Shown in pieces: positions 8,676 through 16,805 of a DNA stretch of 64,000 nt (position 1 is its first letter; each line of letters starts with the position of its first letter). The stretch is from SVQP01 sp045660125. Lineage in GTDB: Bacteria; Bacillota; Clostridia; Oscillospirales; CAG-272. Below the pieces are notes generated by a model. The model did not search any database. It saw nothing but the letters and a program-made list of their open reading frames with translations, and was not told the DNA's origin. The stretch spans positions 1-64,000 of the forward strand of contig JAZRDG010000062.1 of the NCBI GenBank assembly GCA_045660125.1, read 5' to 3'. Both the position numbers and the translations under genes were made by a program.

Positions 8676-9260
8676 ATGTCTGAACAGAGAAAAATTCTCA
8701 AAAAATCCGATATCCTGCGTGCCATGACCGAGCGCTCGACCGATAAATTCGGTATGATGATCGCTATCTCATTCGGTGCTTGCGTGCCTTTTTTGGTGAT
8801 GCTTTTCGTGGCAAACTGGATGTGGAGCGACGTCAATAGATTGGTCGGCTTTATTTTCGGCATTATACCTTGTGCCGCAATACCTGTTTTGCTCTATGGA
8901 GGCTTCAGGCAGGTTTGGGAAATGCACCAAAAGAAGCAGAGCATTACGCAGGGCGATGTCACCGTGATTGTTGACACTCTGACCGAGGTGCGCAAGTGCG
9001 AGGAAACCTATTACAGTCATCGCACGCACACTCTCAAGAAAATCGAGTACGACGTATTTGAGTTTGCGCGCGGCAATACCTTTACCATGAAAGAGGGGCT
9101 GTGGACGCAGGCAGAAAAGAACCGCGCGCGTGATCGATTTGGCGTAGGACACTCCTTTATTCTGGTTGTGTACCAAAAAAAGAGCTGGGAGCTGCAAATG
9201 ATCTATCCCGAGGATATGTATGAATACGTAGAGGAAAACTCCACAAAAAATGAGGTTTGA
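8676..9260 (+). CDS. Small membrane protein, first of three tandem relatives
   Basis: ATG 8676 is preferred over an in-frame GTG at 8643, which overlaps the -10 box; AAGGAG lies at 8664-8669. The 194 residues comprise a short N-tail, two membrane segments (about 25-45 and 52-72, the second in GFIFGIIPCAAIPVLLYGG) and a soluble domain of about 110 residues ending LQMIYPEDMYEYVEEN. The next two genes have the same plan and a similar C-terminal pattern, so they are probably diverged duplicates. The family is not recognised. Confidence 0.75.
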   Translation: MSEQRKILKKSDILRAMTERSTDKFGMMIAISFGACVPFLVMLFVANWMWSDVNRLVGFIFGIIPCAAIPVLLYGGFRQVWEMHQKKQSITQGDVTVIVDTLTEVRKCEETYYSHRTHTLKKIEYDVFEFARGNTFTMKEGLWTQAEKNRARDRFGVGHSFILVVYQKKSWELQMIYPEDMYEYVEENSTKNEV

Positions 9261-9262
9261 AA

Positions 9263-9829
9263 ATGCACGAGGATAAAAGAGAAGTTATTACAAGGGAAAT
9301 GCTGCTGAAAAAATTCAACAGAGGAGCGTATTTCAATTTCCCGATTTACGGCGTGGCAGGTGTGGTTACTGCAATTGTGTTTGCAATCTTTGCATCCAAG
9401 TTGGTAGAGGAGCTTGCAAAAGAACCTGCTGATCAAGCAGAGGGTTTTATGGCGTTTTGCGGCGCTGTCATGCTGGCGCTAGCAGTTGTTTTCGGATATC
9501 TGATATACAAAACGGTTACGCTGATCCGCGCTGTCAAAAACGAGGACGGCTCGCAGGTCATCATTGAGCGCGCTAAGTTTATAAGCTACGTTGAATTTGA
9601 CCCGTGGCGTTCCTTGATGGATCACGGCTATGACGTTGTCTCCTTTGAGGGCGGCAAGGAATACCGCATTTACCATGATAAGAGAAACGGCTCAAGCTGC
9701 CCGTCCAGATTATCGGTCTGGCTGCAGCTTTCCGAATATGGGGATACCTACATTATCGTGACCATGAAAAACGATCCGCAAACGGTCGTGGATCTGTATA
9801 GCGAAAAGTTCTTTATTTATAGGGAGTAA
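9263..9829 (+). CDS. Small membrane protein, second of three tandem relatives
   Basis: ATG 9263 lies two bases after the previous stop, with TGAGGT as ribosome site inside the upstream gene. The 188 residues comprise an N-tail, two membrane segments (VAGVVTAIVFAIFAS and AVMLALAVVFGYLIYKTV) and a soluble domain ending VVDLYSEKFFIYRE. It shares length, topology and C-terminal pattern with its neighbours. Translation is probably coupled to the gene before it. Function unknown. Confidence 0.75.
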   Translation: MHEDKREVITREMLLKKFNRGAYFNFPIYGVAGVVTAIVFAIFASKLVEELAKEPADQAEGFMAFCGAVMLALAVVFGYLIYKTVTLIRAVKNEDGSQVIIERAKFISYVEFDPWRSLMDHGYDVVSFEGGKEYRIYHDKRNGSSCPSRLSVWLQLSEYGDTYIIVTMKNDPQTVVDLYSEKFFIYRE

Positions 9830-9835
9830 AATAAA

Positions 9836-10420
9836 ATGACCAAAGAGATATTGACAGACGAGGCGATTCGCAGTGACGTGCTGGGCAACGAAGTCAAAAA
9901 AGCGAAAAATAACGATAACAAGACGCTGGTTTGGGTAATGCCGATTGCTGCTGCAGCCTTGGCGGCGGGCATTTACGTGCACGTGCTGCTTGGTGTGCTG
10001 ATCGGTCTTGTCGCTATCGTGCCGATTTACTTATACTTTAAGCAAAATCAAGCAGACAATGACGTTGTGTTCGAGGTCGAGCATGACTGCGAATTTGTCG
10101 TAGAGATCGACACGCTCTCGCATATCGATACGGAAACCGTGTATGAGCCGCACGTGCAACGTAGCTATACCAGAGTCGGGAACAGGATGCACTATACCAA
10201 GAGTGTGACCGTGTTCAAATTCTATAACTCGGAATGGCGTGTGCCCGAGATCGAAAAGCTGTACGCATGGAGCAAGGAAATGTACATCTCCCCTCAAGGG
10301 CTGCAAAATACCGCGTTGCGCGGCGACAAGTTTTACGTTGTAAGGCGTAAGGGTGCATCCGAGGTCGCGTACGCATATAACACGAAATTTTTTGACTATA
10401 ATGGAAAGATAGGAGAGTAA
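9836..10420 (+). CDS. Small membrane protein, third of three tandem relatives
   Basis: The protein has 194 residues with GGGAG upstream of ATG 9836. A 28-residue charged N-tail is followed by two closely spaced membrane segments (TLVWVMPIAAAALAAGIYV and LLGVLIGLVAIVPIYLYF), then a soluble domain ending VAYAYNTKFFDYNGKIGE. It is 6 bases after its relative and 4 bases before the GH29 gene, so all four genes probably form one transcript. Function unknown. Confidence 0.75.
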   Translation: MTKEILTDEAIRSDVLGNEVKKAKNNDNKTLVWVMPIAAAALAAGIYVHVLLGVLIGLVAIVPIYLYFKQNQADNDVVFEVEHDCEFVVEIDTLSHIDTETVYEPHVQRSYTRVGNRMHYTKSVTVFKFYNSEWRVPEIEKLYAWSKEMYISPQGLQNTALRGDKFYVVRRKGASEVAYAYNTKFFDYNGKIGE

Positions 10421-10424
10421 GGCG

Positions 10425-11393
10425 ATGACTAACAAGGAATGGTTCAAAAAAGAGGCAAAGTTCGGTTTGATGATCCACTGGGGTCTGTATTCGCTGTTGG
10501 CAGGGGAGCACCGCGGACAGCGTATCGGCATGATCGCTGAATGGGCGCAGGCGTATTTCCGTATCCCGAATGAGGAATATGCGCAGCTTGCAAAGGCGTT
10601 CAATCCCATTTACTTTGACGCTGAGGAATGGGTCAAGCTTGCCAAGGATGCCGGTATGAATTACATGGTCGTGACCAGTAAGCATCACGACGGCTTTTGC
10701 ATGTTCAAATCCGAGTATGACAATTACAACGTGGTGGATGCAACGCCCTTTGGACGTGACGTAATCGGCGAGATCGCTGCGGCTTGCAAAAAGCATGGGC
10801 TGAAATTGGGTCTGTATTATTCGCAGGAGCTTGATTGGCATGAGCCCAACGGAGGCGGATATCACCCCTCTCACCTCAATATTGACGACACGCATTGGAC
10901 CAATAACTGGGATTTTCCGAACGACGACCAAAAGAATTACGAGCAATGCTTCCGCGCCAAGATCCTGCCGCAGATCCGCGAAATTTTGACCAAATACGGC
11001 GATATTTGTCTGCTCTGGTGCGATACGCCGTTTCAGATCACGCCCGAACAATCCAAGGAATTGCGCGATCTTGTCAAGGAGCTGCAGCCCGAATGCCTGC
11101 TGAATTCCCGCATTGGTAACGGACTTGGCGACTACGTATCCATGGGCGACAACGTCATTCCCGACGAATATATGGAGGACGTTTTGGTGGAATCTCCCAC
11201 CACGCTCAACGATACCTGGGGCTTTAAGTATTTTGACGATAACTGGAAGAATGCAGACGAGGTGATTCGTATCAAAAATCACCTCAACGCCCGCGGCGTC
11301 AACTATCTGCTCAACGTAGGTCCCGACCATCTTGGCAGAATTCCTGTGCCCGCGCTTGAAATTCTGCGCGAGGTAGGCAAGCGCGAACAGTAA
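10425..11393 (+). CDS. Alpha-L-fucosidase, glycoside hydrolase family 29
   Basis: The 322 residues amount to little more than a GH29 catalytic barrel. WFKKEAKFGLMIHWGLYS at the N-terminus and SKHHDGFCMF at about 85-94 are GH29 signatures. ICLLWCDTPF places the likely nucleophile at Asp200, in the position of the WFDG motif. It has no signal peptide, so it would cleave alpha-L-fucosides taken into the cell. The C-terminal beta-sandwich of longer GH29 enzymes is absent. It is last in an operon with three small membrane proteins whose link to fucose is unclear. Confidence 0.88.
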   Translation: MTNKEWFKKEAKFGLMIHWGLYSLLAGEHRGQRIGMIAEWAQAYFRIPNEEYAQLAKAFNPIYFDAEEWVKLAKDAGMNYMVVTSKHHDGFCMFKSEYDNYNVVDATPFGRDVIGEIAAACKKHGLKLGLYYSQELDWHEPNGGGYHPSHLNIDDTHWTNNWDFPNDDQKNYEQCFRAKILPQIREILTKYGDICLLWCDTPFQITPEQSKELRDLVKELQPECLLNSRIGNGLGDYVSMGDNVIPDEYMEDVLVESPTTLNDTWGFKYFDDNWKNADEVIRIKNHLNARGVNYLLNVGPDHLGRIPVPALEILREVGKREQ

Positions 11394-11405
11394 ATTTTAT
11401 AAGAA

Positions 11406-11436
11406 ATATCGGCTCTTGTCAGGGAGCCGATATTTC
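11406..11436 (+). terminator. Probable terminator after the GH29 gene
   Basis: ATATCGGCTC (11406-11415) pairs perfectly with GAGCCGATAT (11424-11433), but only a short T-run follows. Confidence 0.65.
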
Positions 11437-11472
11437 GATATAAAATTTTTTTGAGTTTTTTTGAAAAACCGT

Positions 11473-11510
11473 ACACTTTTTGAAAAAAACGGCATCTATA
11501 AGGGTGAAGG
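11473..11510 (+). promoter_or_regulatory. Sigma-module promoter element, copy 2
   Basis: ACACTT 11473-11478, 14 bases, CATCTATA 11493-11500, 3 bases, GTGAAGG 11504-11510. The arrangement matches the copies at 5970 and 33429. It lies just downstream of the GH29 terminator and about 20 bases before the sigma gene start. Confidence 0.6.
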
Positions 11511-11529
11511 ATGCAGAAAGGAGAACGTT

Positions 11530-12105
11530 ATGCAACAAAATTACGTTCGCTTGCTCAGCGACGACGAAATTATTGCGTTGTATTGGGAGCGAAATGAAAA
11601 CGCTATCAAGCACACGGACGAAAAATACCGTGCGTATTTACTGACGGTGGCAAATAATATTCTGCGCGATTTGCAGGACAGTGAGGAATGCTTAAATGAT
11701 ACCTATCTGTCCACGTGGAATAGCATTCCGCCGCAACGCCCGTACTTGCTCAAAGCCTTTTTATCTTCCATTATGCGCAATCATGCACTCATGGTCAGTC
11801 GCAAGCAAAACGCCCAAAAAAGAGCCGTTCAAAGCCAAGCTGTCTCACTGTCCGATCTTGAGGACGTGCTGTCAGATTGCCAAGATACCGACAACGTCAC
11901 TTTTCTTGCAATGGTGATAGACGAATTTTTGTCAAGTCTTGATAAAGAGCAGAGATTTATCTTTATTGGCAGATACTATTACGGTAAGCAAATCGAGCAG
12001 ATCGCAAACGAATTGGACGTCAGCCGCTCCAAGGTCAATAAGCAGATCGCATATCTCAAGCAAGCCCTGAAAGAAAAATTGGAAAGGGAGGGCTTGGGAA
12101 TATGA
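11530..12105 (+). CDS. ECF-like sigma-70 family factor, module 2
   Basis: ATG 11530 follows AAAGGAG; an in-frame TTG further upstream lies inside the promoter element. The 191 residues include region 2, with SEECLNDTYLSTWNSIPP (almost identical to the factor at 6026), and region 4, with EQIANELDVSRSKVNKQIAYL. It overlaps the next gene by ATGA. The close match to the 6026 factor, together with the matched partner genes, points to duplication of the whole module. Confidence 0.85.
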   Translation: MQQNYVRLLSDDEIIALYWERNENAIKHTDEKYRAYLLTVANNILRDLQDSEECLNDTYLSTWNSIPPQRPYLLKAFLSSIMRNHALMVSRKQNAQKRAVQSQAVSLSDLEDVLSDCQDTDNVTFLAMVIDEFLSSLDKEQRFIFIGRYYYGKQIEQIANELDVSRSKVNKQIAYLKQALKEKLEREGLGI

Positions 12106-13802
12106 ATAAGGACAGAATGATTGACGCCATTAGCGCCATTGACCAAAAATACATCATTGAGTACGTACAATACGAAACCAAGCTCGAGATATTAAGGAGA
12201 AGAAAGAGAATAAGAACGCGCAGCCTGATTATATGCGCGGCATGTCTTGCGCTGGTCTTTTGCATGCTGCTTGTAACGCTTCCGTTGTCGTTTATCGTGC
12301 TTGGCAGCAAGCCCGTGCAAGAGTTTGGCAGCCAAGTCATCGAAAACGTACTGTTCCCGTTGGATCAGCAGCCCGAGCAGCCCGATGATCCCGATGCACC
12401 CACACCGCCTGTGCAAAGTCTGTTGCAGCTTAATTGGATCGAATGGAAGTTTACGGAAGAGCTCTTCAACGCTCTTGGCGCAGGTACGGATGATTCGGTC
12501 ATTGACAAGCTGCAATCCATGCAGGGAAATGGCCTTGTAGGCGAGAGCATGCAGGATCTCGGGGATTTCCTTGCGAGGTTGTATGAGTATTATGTGAAGC
12601 ATAAAGACGAAATCGACGCGATCATTGGCGAGCATGGTTCGGAATCCGATACGGGAATTCAATTTGAAACAGAGACTGAATCTGATTCCGAAGCGGATAC
12701 AACAACCGATGGTCAAACCGAATTTGTAACGGATACTGAAACAGAAGGGAGTACAGATGGACCTCCCGGAAAGATTTTACACAATGGAGTTTTATATGAA
12801 CCGGTTGACGACGGTTTGGCTGCGATTGGTTGCGAGTACAATCCCCAAGATGTCGTAATTCCGGAATATATTGATGGAGTACCTGTCACTGAAATCGCGG
12901 GAAATGCGTTTTATAACATTGCGAATGTTGAATCCGTATATATTCCCGATACTGTAGTCAGGATACGATCAAAGGCGTTCTATAATTGTGCTAACTTGAA
13001 AACTGTGAATCTGCCCACATATTTGGAATTACTTGGGGATAGTGTGTTTGCTTCGTGTGAAAATCTGCAAGGAACGATTATCATCCCAAAAACCTTAATG
13101 AAAAGCGGTAGTTCCGTGTTCAGTGGTTGTACAGGCTTGACAGAAATTCTGTTAGAGGATGGACTTACACAACTGTTTAATCGTATGTTCTATGGCTCTT
13201 CAATTAAGACGATGATTGTCCCGGATTCGATTACAGTTATAACTGCGGGAGCATTCGAAGAATGCAGAGAACTAGAATACATCGTTCTGCCTTCCGGTTT
13301 GAAAGAAATTGGTGATTCTGCTTTTCATTGTTGCTTAGCATTAAAAGAAATCGAAATCCCTGATGGAGTCGAGAGAATAGGCACAGGTGCATTTTTTGAG
13401 TGTCATTCTTTGACTGAATTGTATATCCCGGATTCCGTGCATACTATTGGATCGTCTGCACTTTTAGGATGCACGCAATTATCAGTGTTGCGATTACCCG
13501 CCAATTTGAAACACCTCAATTTTAGCATGATAGAACTGGCTTTGATTACAACATTGGAGATCCCCGACAAAGTTGAGATTATATATGAACGTGCAGTTTA
13601 CAATTGCCCTAATTTGATCAGAGTGGATATACCCGTTAGTGTGCATACAATCAAAACGCAAGCATTCCAATACTTACATGATGACGTACAATGTTATTAT
13701 GCAGGCACAATGCAGGAGTGGTCAGCGGTCAATGTGGATAATGAAGCGTTCCTTCCCGGCATGGTGATCGTCTGCACCGACGGTGAGATCGTCATTGAAT
13801 AA
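12102..13802 (+). CDS. Membrane protein with BspA-type leucine-rich repeats, putative anti-sigma partner 2
   Basis: The protein has 566 residues. The cytoplasmic tail (MIDAISAIDQKYIIEYVQYE) is like that of partner 1. A membrane segment at about 38-66 is followed by a domain (LNWIEWKFTEELF, GAGTDDSVIDKLQSM, NGLVGESMQ) matching residues 75-170 of partner 1 closely. An acidic Thr-rich spacer follows that is absent from partner 1. About ten LRR_5 repeats then run to the C-terminus, ending IVCTDGEIVIE. The repeats differ much more between the two partners than the membrane-proximal domain. Role as sensor and anti-sigma factor is inferred from the ATGA overlap and topology. Confidence 0.75.
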   Translation: MNKDRMIDAISAIDQKYIIEYVQYETKLEILRRRKRIRTRSLIICAACLALVFCMLLVTLPLSFIVLGSKPVQEFGSQVIENVLFPLDQQPEQPDDPDAPTPPVQSLLQLNWIEWKFTEELFNALGAGTDDSVIDKLQSMQGNGLVGESMQDLGDFLARLYEYYVKHKDEIDAIIGEHGSESDTGIQFETETESDSEADTTTDGQTEFVTDTETEGSTDGPPGKILHNGVLYEPVDDGLAAIGCEYNPQDVVIPEYIDGVPVTEIAGNAFYNIANVESVYIPDTVVRIRSKAFYNCANLKTVNLPTYLELLGDSVFASCENLQGTIIIPKTLMKSGSSVFSGCTGLTEILLEDGLTQLFNRMFYGSSIKTMIVPDSITVITAGAFEECRELEYIVLPSGLKEIGDSAFHCCLALKEIEIPDGVERIGTGAFFECHSLTELYIPDSVHTIGSSALLGCTQLSVLRLPANLKHLNFSMIELALITTLEIPDKVEIIYERAVYNCPNLIRVDIPVSVHTIKTQAFQYLHDDVQCYYAGTMQEWSAVNVDNEAFLPGMVIVCTDGEIVIE

Positions 13803-13805
13803 TTT

Positions 13806-13835
13806 AAACCCACCGGGGCATTCCCGGTGGGTTTT
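13806..13835 (+). terminator. Intrinsic terminator after module 2
   Basis: AAACCCACCGGG and CCCGGTGGGTTTT form a 12-base stem with a short loop and a T-run. Confidence 0.9.
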
Positions 13836-13859
13836 CTCAATCTTTTATGCGCAATACTC

Positions 13860-13888
13860 TTGACATAATGTTATATATATTGTACAAT
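13860..13888 (+). promoter_or_regulatory. Promoter of the sugar isomerase/dehydrogenase operon
   Basis: TTGACA 13860-13865 and TACAAT 13883-13888 with a 17-base spacer. The 90-base leader has no clear structure. Confidence 0.8.
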
Positions 13889-13981
13889 ATAAGCGTGTAA
13901 AAAGCAAAGCAATTTGAAAGATATGCAATCAATTTCAAATGGCTTTGATGATCAAGCAAGTAAGTAGAACGGAGGCATTGG

Positions 13982-14851
13982 ATGATCAGAATTTGCGCAT
14001 TTTCGGATGAAGCATCACCCTCGTTGCAGGGGCAGATTGATGCTATGACGAGAAATCATATTACTTTGACAGAGCTGCGCGCGGTTGAAGGGAAAAACGT
14101 GAAAGATCTGACACTTGACCAAGCTTTGGAGATCAAGGCTGCACTTGATCAAGCGGGAATTGCCGTTTGGTCGATCGGCTCGCCGCTTGGTAAGGTGGAT
14201 ATTACGGTCGATATCGAGGAATATCTGCAAACTGTTGAACACGTCTGCAAGCTGGCAAACGCATTTGACTGCAAGCGCATCCGCATGTTCAGCTTTTTCG
14301 GGGCTTACGAGCAGCCTGACACGGTGTATGCATACCTGCGCCGCATGGTAGAGGTGGCTGATCGCTATGGCGTTATGATGTGCCATGAGAATGAAAAGGA
14401 CATTTTCGGCGATACCTTGGAGCGCGTGCTGCTGCTCAAGGAGAACGTGCCCGAATTAAAGCACGTATATGATCCTGCCAACTTCCTGCAGTGCGAACAG
14501 GCAGCGGAACAAACGCTGCAAGCCTTGCATGCGCACACCGAGTATTTCCATATCAAGGACGTCATTGCGGCGACCGGCGAGATCGTGCCTGCAGGACACG
14601 GCGACGGACGCATTAGCGAGTTGATCGGAATGATCGATCCCGACGCTGAAGTTGTGCTGACGCTTGAGCCTCATTTGCGCGTGTTCTCGGGATATGCACA
14701 GATCGATAACAGTGAAATGAAGAACAAGTACACGTTTGATAGTAATGACAAAGCGTTTGACGCTGCTGCGGATGCGCTGAAGGCGTTGCTGCTGCAAAAC
14801 GGTTACGTTTATGAGCAAGGAGGCTACGTTAAGCATGCAAGCAGGACTTAA
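13982..14851 (+). CDS. Sugar phosphate isomerase/epimerase-type TIM barrel protein 1
   Basis: The 289 residues belong to the xylose isomerase-like barrel superfamily (COG1082). Metal-binding candidates are Glu in MCHENEKDIF, Asp and Asn in HVYDPANFLQ, His in EYFHIKD and Glu in VVLTLEPHL. GGAGG lies just before ATG 13982. It opens a four-gene operon with a second barrel protein and two Gfo/Idh/MocA dehydrogenases, so its substrate is probably a keto-sugar or inositol-type intermediate. The exact reaction is unknown. Confidence 0.8.
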   Translation: MIRICAFSDEASPSLQGQIDAMTRNHITLTELRAVEGKNVKDLTLDQALEIKAALDQAGIAVWSIGSPLGKVDITVDIEEYLQTVEHVCKLANAFDCKRIRMFSFFGAYEQPDTVYAYLRRMVEVADRYGVMMCHENEKDIFGDTLERVLLLKENVPELKHVYDPANFLQCEQAAEQTLQALHAHTEYFHIKDVIAATGEIVPAGHGDGRISELIGMIDPDAEVVLTLEPHLRVFSGYAQIDNSEMKNKYTFDSNDKAFDAAADALKALLLQNGYVYEQGGYVKHASRT

Positions 14852-15605
14852 TTTGTATTCGATACGCAATTATCTGGATACCGAAGCGCATTTCTTGGAA
14901 GCGGCAAATCAGCTGCGCGAGATGGGATATTCCTATATGCAGTATTCGGGCGGACCGTTTGACGCGGATATGATCAAGCGTGTCAGCGAAGCCTCGGGCA
15001 TGCCCGTGGTGCTGACACACGTGCCGTTTGGCCGCATCGTCAACGATACCGAGAAACTCATGGAGGAGCACGCACGCTTTGGTTGCACGCGTATAGGACT
15101 TGGCGCAATGCCTTTTGATGCGCTGGATGATCCCGAGCGCTGCCGCGACATTGTCAATTCGCTGGAAGCTGCTGCTGAAAAAATGGCGCAAAACGGCTTT
15201 TCGTTCTTCTATCACCATCACCATTTTGAGTTTGTCAAGCACGACGGTGTCAGCGTATTTGACTACATGGTGCAAAACGCGCCGCACATCAATTTTACGC
15301 TGGATACTTATTGGCTGCAATACGGCGGCATGGACATCGGTGCTACCGTAGACAGGCTCAAGGGAAGGATCGGCTGCGTACACCTCAAGGATTATATGAT
15401 CGTCAAGGGCCAGGGCGGACCTGCAAGCTACGAGCCGCGATTTGCACCGGTTGGTGACGGCAATATTGATTTCGCAGCTCTTCTGCCGCGTATGAAGGCT
15501 GCAGGCACCGAGTATTTTATTGTTGAACAGGACAATGCTGCAACGCTGCCCGACACTATGGAGCAGGTCAATCGCAGCATCCGATTCATTCAAAACCACT
15601 TATAA
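14835..15605 (+). CDS. Sugar phosphate isomerase/epimerase-type TIM barrel protein 2
   Basis: ATG 14835 is chosen for AAGGAGG at 14817-14823; this start overlaps the previous gene by 17 bases, while an upstream ATG at 14811 has no ribosome site. The 256 residues are IolE/COG1082-like. The His-rich FFYHHHHFEF, NFTLDTYWLQYGG and GCVHLKDYM supply likely metal ligands, and FIVEQDN gives the late Glu. It is clearly different from the barrel upstream, so the two probably catalyse separate steps or form a hetero-complex. Confidence 0.8.
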   Translation: MQAGLNLYSIRNYLDTEAHFLEAANQLREMGYSYMQYSGGPFDADMIKRVSEASGMPVVLTHVPFGRIVNDTEKLMEEHARFGCTRIGLGAMPFDALDDPERCRDIVNSLEAAAEKMAQNGFSFFYHHHHFEFVKHDGVSVFDYMVQNAPHINFTLDTYWLQYGGMDIGATVDRLKGRIGCVHLKDYMIVKGQGGPASYEPRFAPVGDGNIDFAALLPRMKAAGTEYFIVEQDNAATLPDTMEQVNRSIRFIQNHL

Positions 15606-15616
15606 GGAGGCACATC

Positions 15617-16795
15617 ATGGATAAGGTAAGAGTTGGTATTATTGGTCTTGGAAATCAGGGCACGCATTATATGGCAGGATTGTTTATTCCCGGCAAGATC
15701 CCGAACGGTGTAGTTACCGCACTTTGCGATAACAATCCCGCAAAGATCGAGGCTATGAAAGCCAGAACCGCAGGACAGGACATCAAGTTTTTTGAAAATT
15801 ATATTGATATGCTGGACAGCGGACTTTGCGATATGGTCATGGTTGTCGTACCGCACTATTTCCACCCCGAAATGGTGATTGAATGCCTGAGGCGCGGCAT
15901 TCACGTCATTTGCGATAAGCCTGCAGGCGTGTATACCAAGCAGGTCAAGGAAATGAATGAGGTTGCCAAGAGCTCCAACGCATTGTTTGCAATGATGTTC
16001 AATCAGCGCACCAACTGCGTATATCGCAAGATGCGCGAGATCGTGCAGGCAGGCGGTATTGGTGAATTGCAGCGTGTAACCTGGATCATCACCGACTGGT
16101 ATCGCACCCAGCAGTACTACGATAGCGGCAGCTGGCGCGCTACTTGGGAAGGCGAAGGCGGTGGCGTACTGTTCAATCAGTGCCCGCACCAGATCGACCT
16201 TGTACAATGGGTCGTTGGTGAACTGCCCGTGCAGGTCAACGGCTTCTGCCAGTTCGGTAAGTGGCACAATATTGAGGTTGAGGACGAGGTAACCGCATAC
16301 TTCCGTTATAAGAACGGTGCAACCGGCGTGTTTATCACCACGACGGGTGAAGCCCCCGGCACCAACCGTTTTGAAATTTCCGGTACCAAGGGTAAGCTGC
16401 TGGTTGAGGGCGATAAGCTTTACTATTGGCAGAATGAGCATGACACGCAGGAGTGGTCGAGAACGGCAAATACCGGCTTTGTTCCGCCTAAATGCACCAA
16501 GATTGAAGTTGAAACGGACGGTCAGAATCCCCAGCATATGGGTATTCTCAATAACTTTATTGCAGCAGTGCGTGGCGAAGAGCCCTTGTTTGTGGACGGT
16601 AAGGAGGGTATCAACGGCGTTGAGCTGATGAATGCTATGGAGCTTTCCGGCTGGAACAACGGCGAGCCTATCTCTCTGCCCGTGGATGAGGACCGTTACC
16701 TGCGCGAGCTTGAGCAGCATATTGCACAATCTGTCAAAAAGACTTGTGATGACGGTGCGGTAGCAGATACTGCAGGAACGTTTGGTAGCAAATAA
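15617..16795 (+). CDS. Gfo/Idh/MocA family sugar dehydrogenase 1
   Basis: The protein has 392 residues. The NAD(P)-binding fold starts RVGIIGLGNQG. HVICDKPAGV carries the conserved Lys-Pro, and GGGVLFNQCPHQIDLVQWVVG carries the likely catalytic His. AAGGAGG precedes ATG 15617. Such enzymes oxidise or reduce a sugar hydroxyl, often at C3 of a glycoside. Its place next to two barrel isomerases and a second dehydrogenase suggests an oxidise-cleave-reduce route for a glycoside. Confidence 0.85.
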   Translation: MDKVRVGIIGLGNQGTHYMAGLFIPGKIPNGVVTALCDNNPAKIEAMKARTAGQDIKFFENYIDMLDSGLCDMVMVVVPHYFHPEMVIECLRRGIHVICDKPAGVYTKQVKEMNEVAKSSNALFAMMFNQRTNCVYRKMREIVQAGGIGELQRVTWIITDWYRTQQYYDSGSWRATWEGEGGGVLFNQCPHQIDLVQWVVGELPVQVNGFCQFGKWHNIEVEDEVTAYFRYKNGATGVFITTTGEAPGTNRFEISGTKGKLLVEGDKLYYWQNEHDTQEWSRTANTGFVPPKCTKIEVETDGQNPQHMGILNNFIAAVRGEEPLFVDGKEGINGVELMNAMELSGWNNGEPISLPVDEDRYLRELEQHIAQSVKKTCDDGAVADTAGTFGSK

Positions 16796-16805
16796 GGAGA
16801 CTGCT

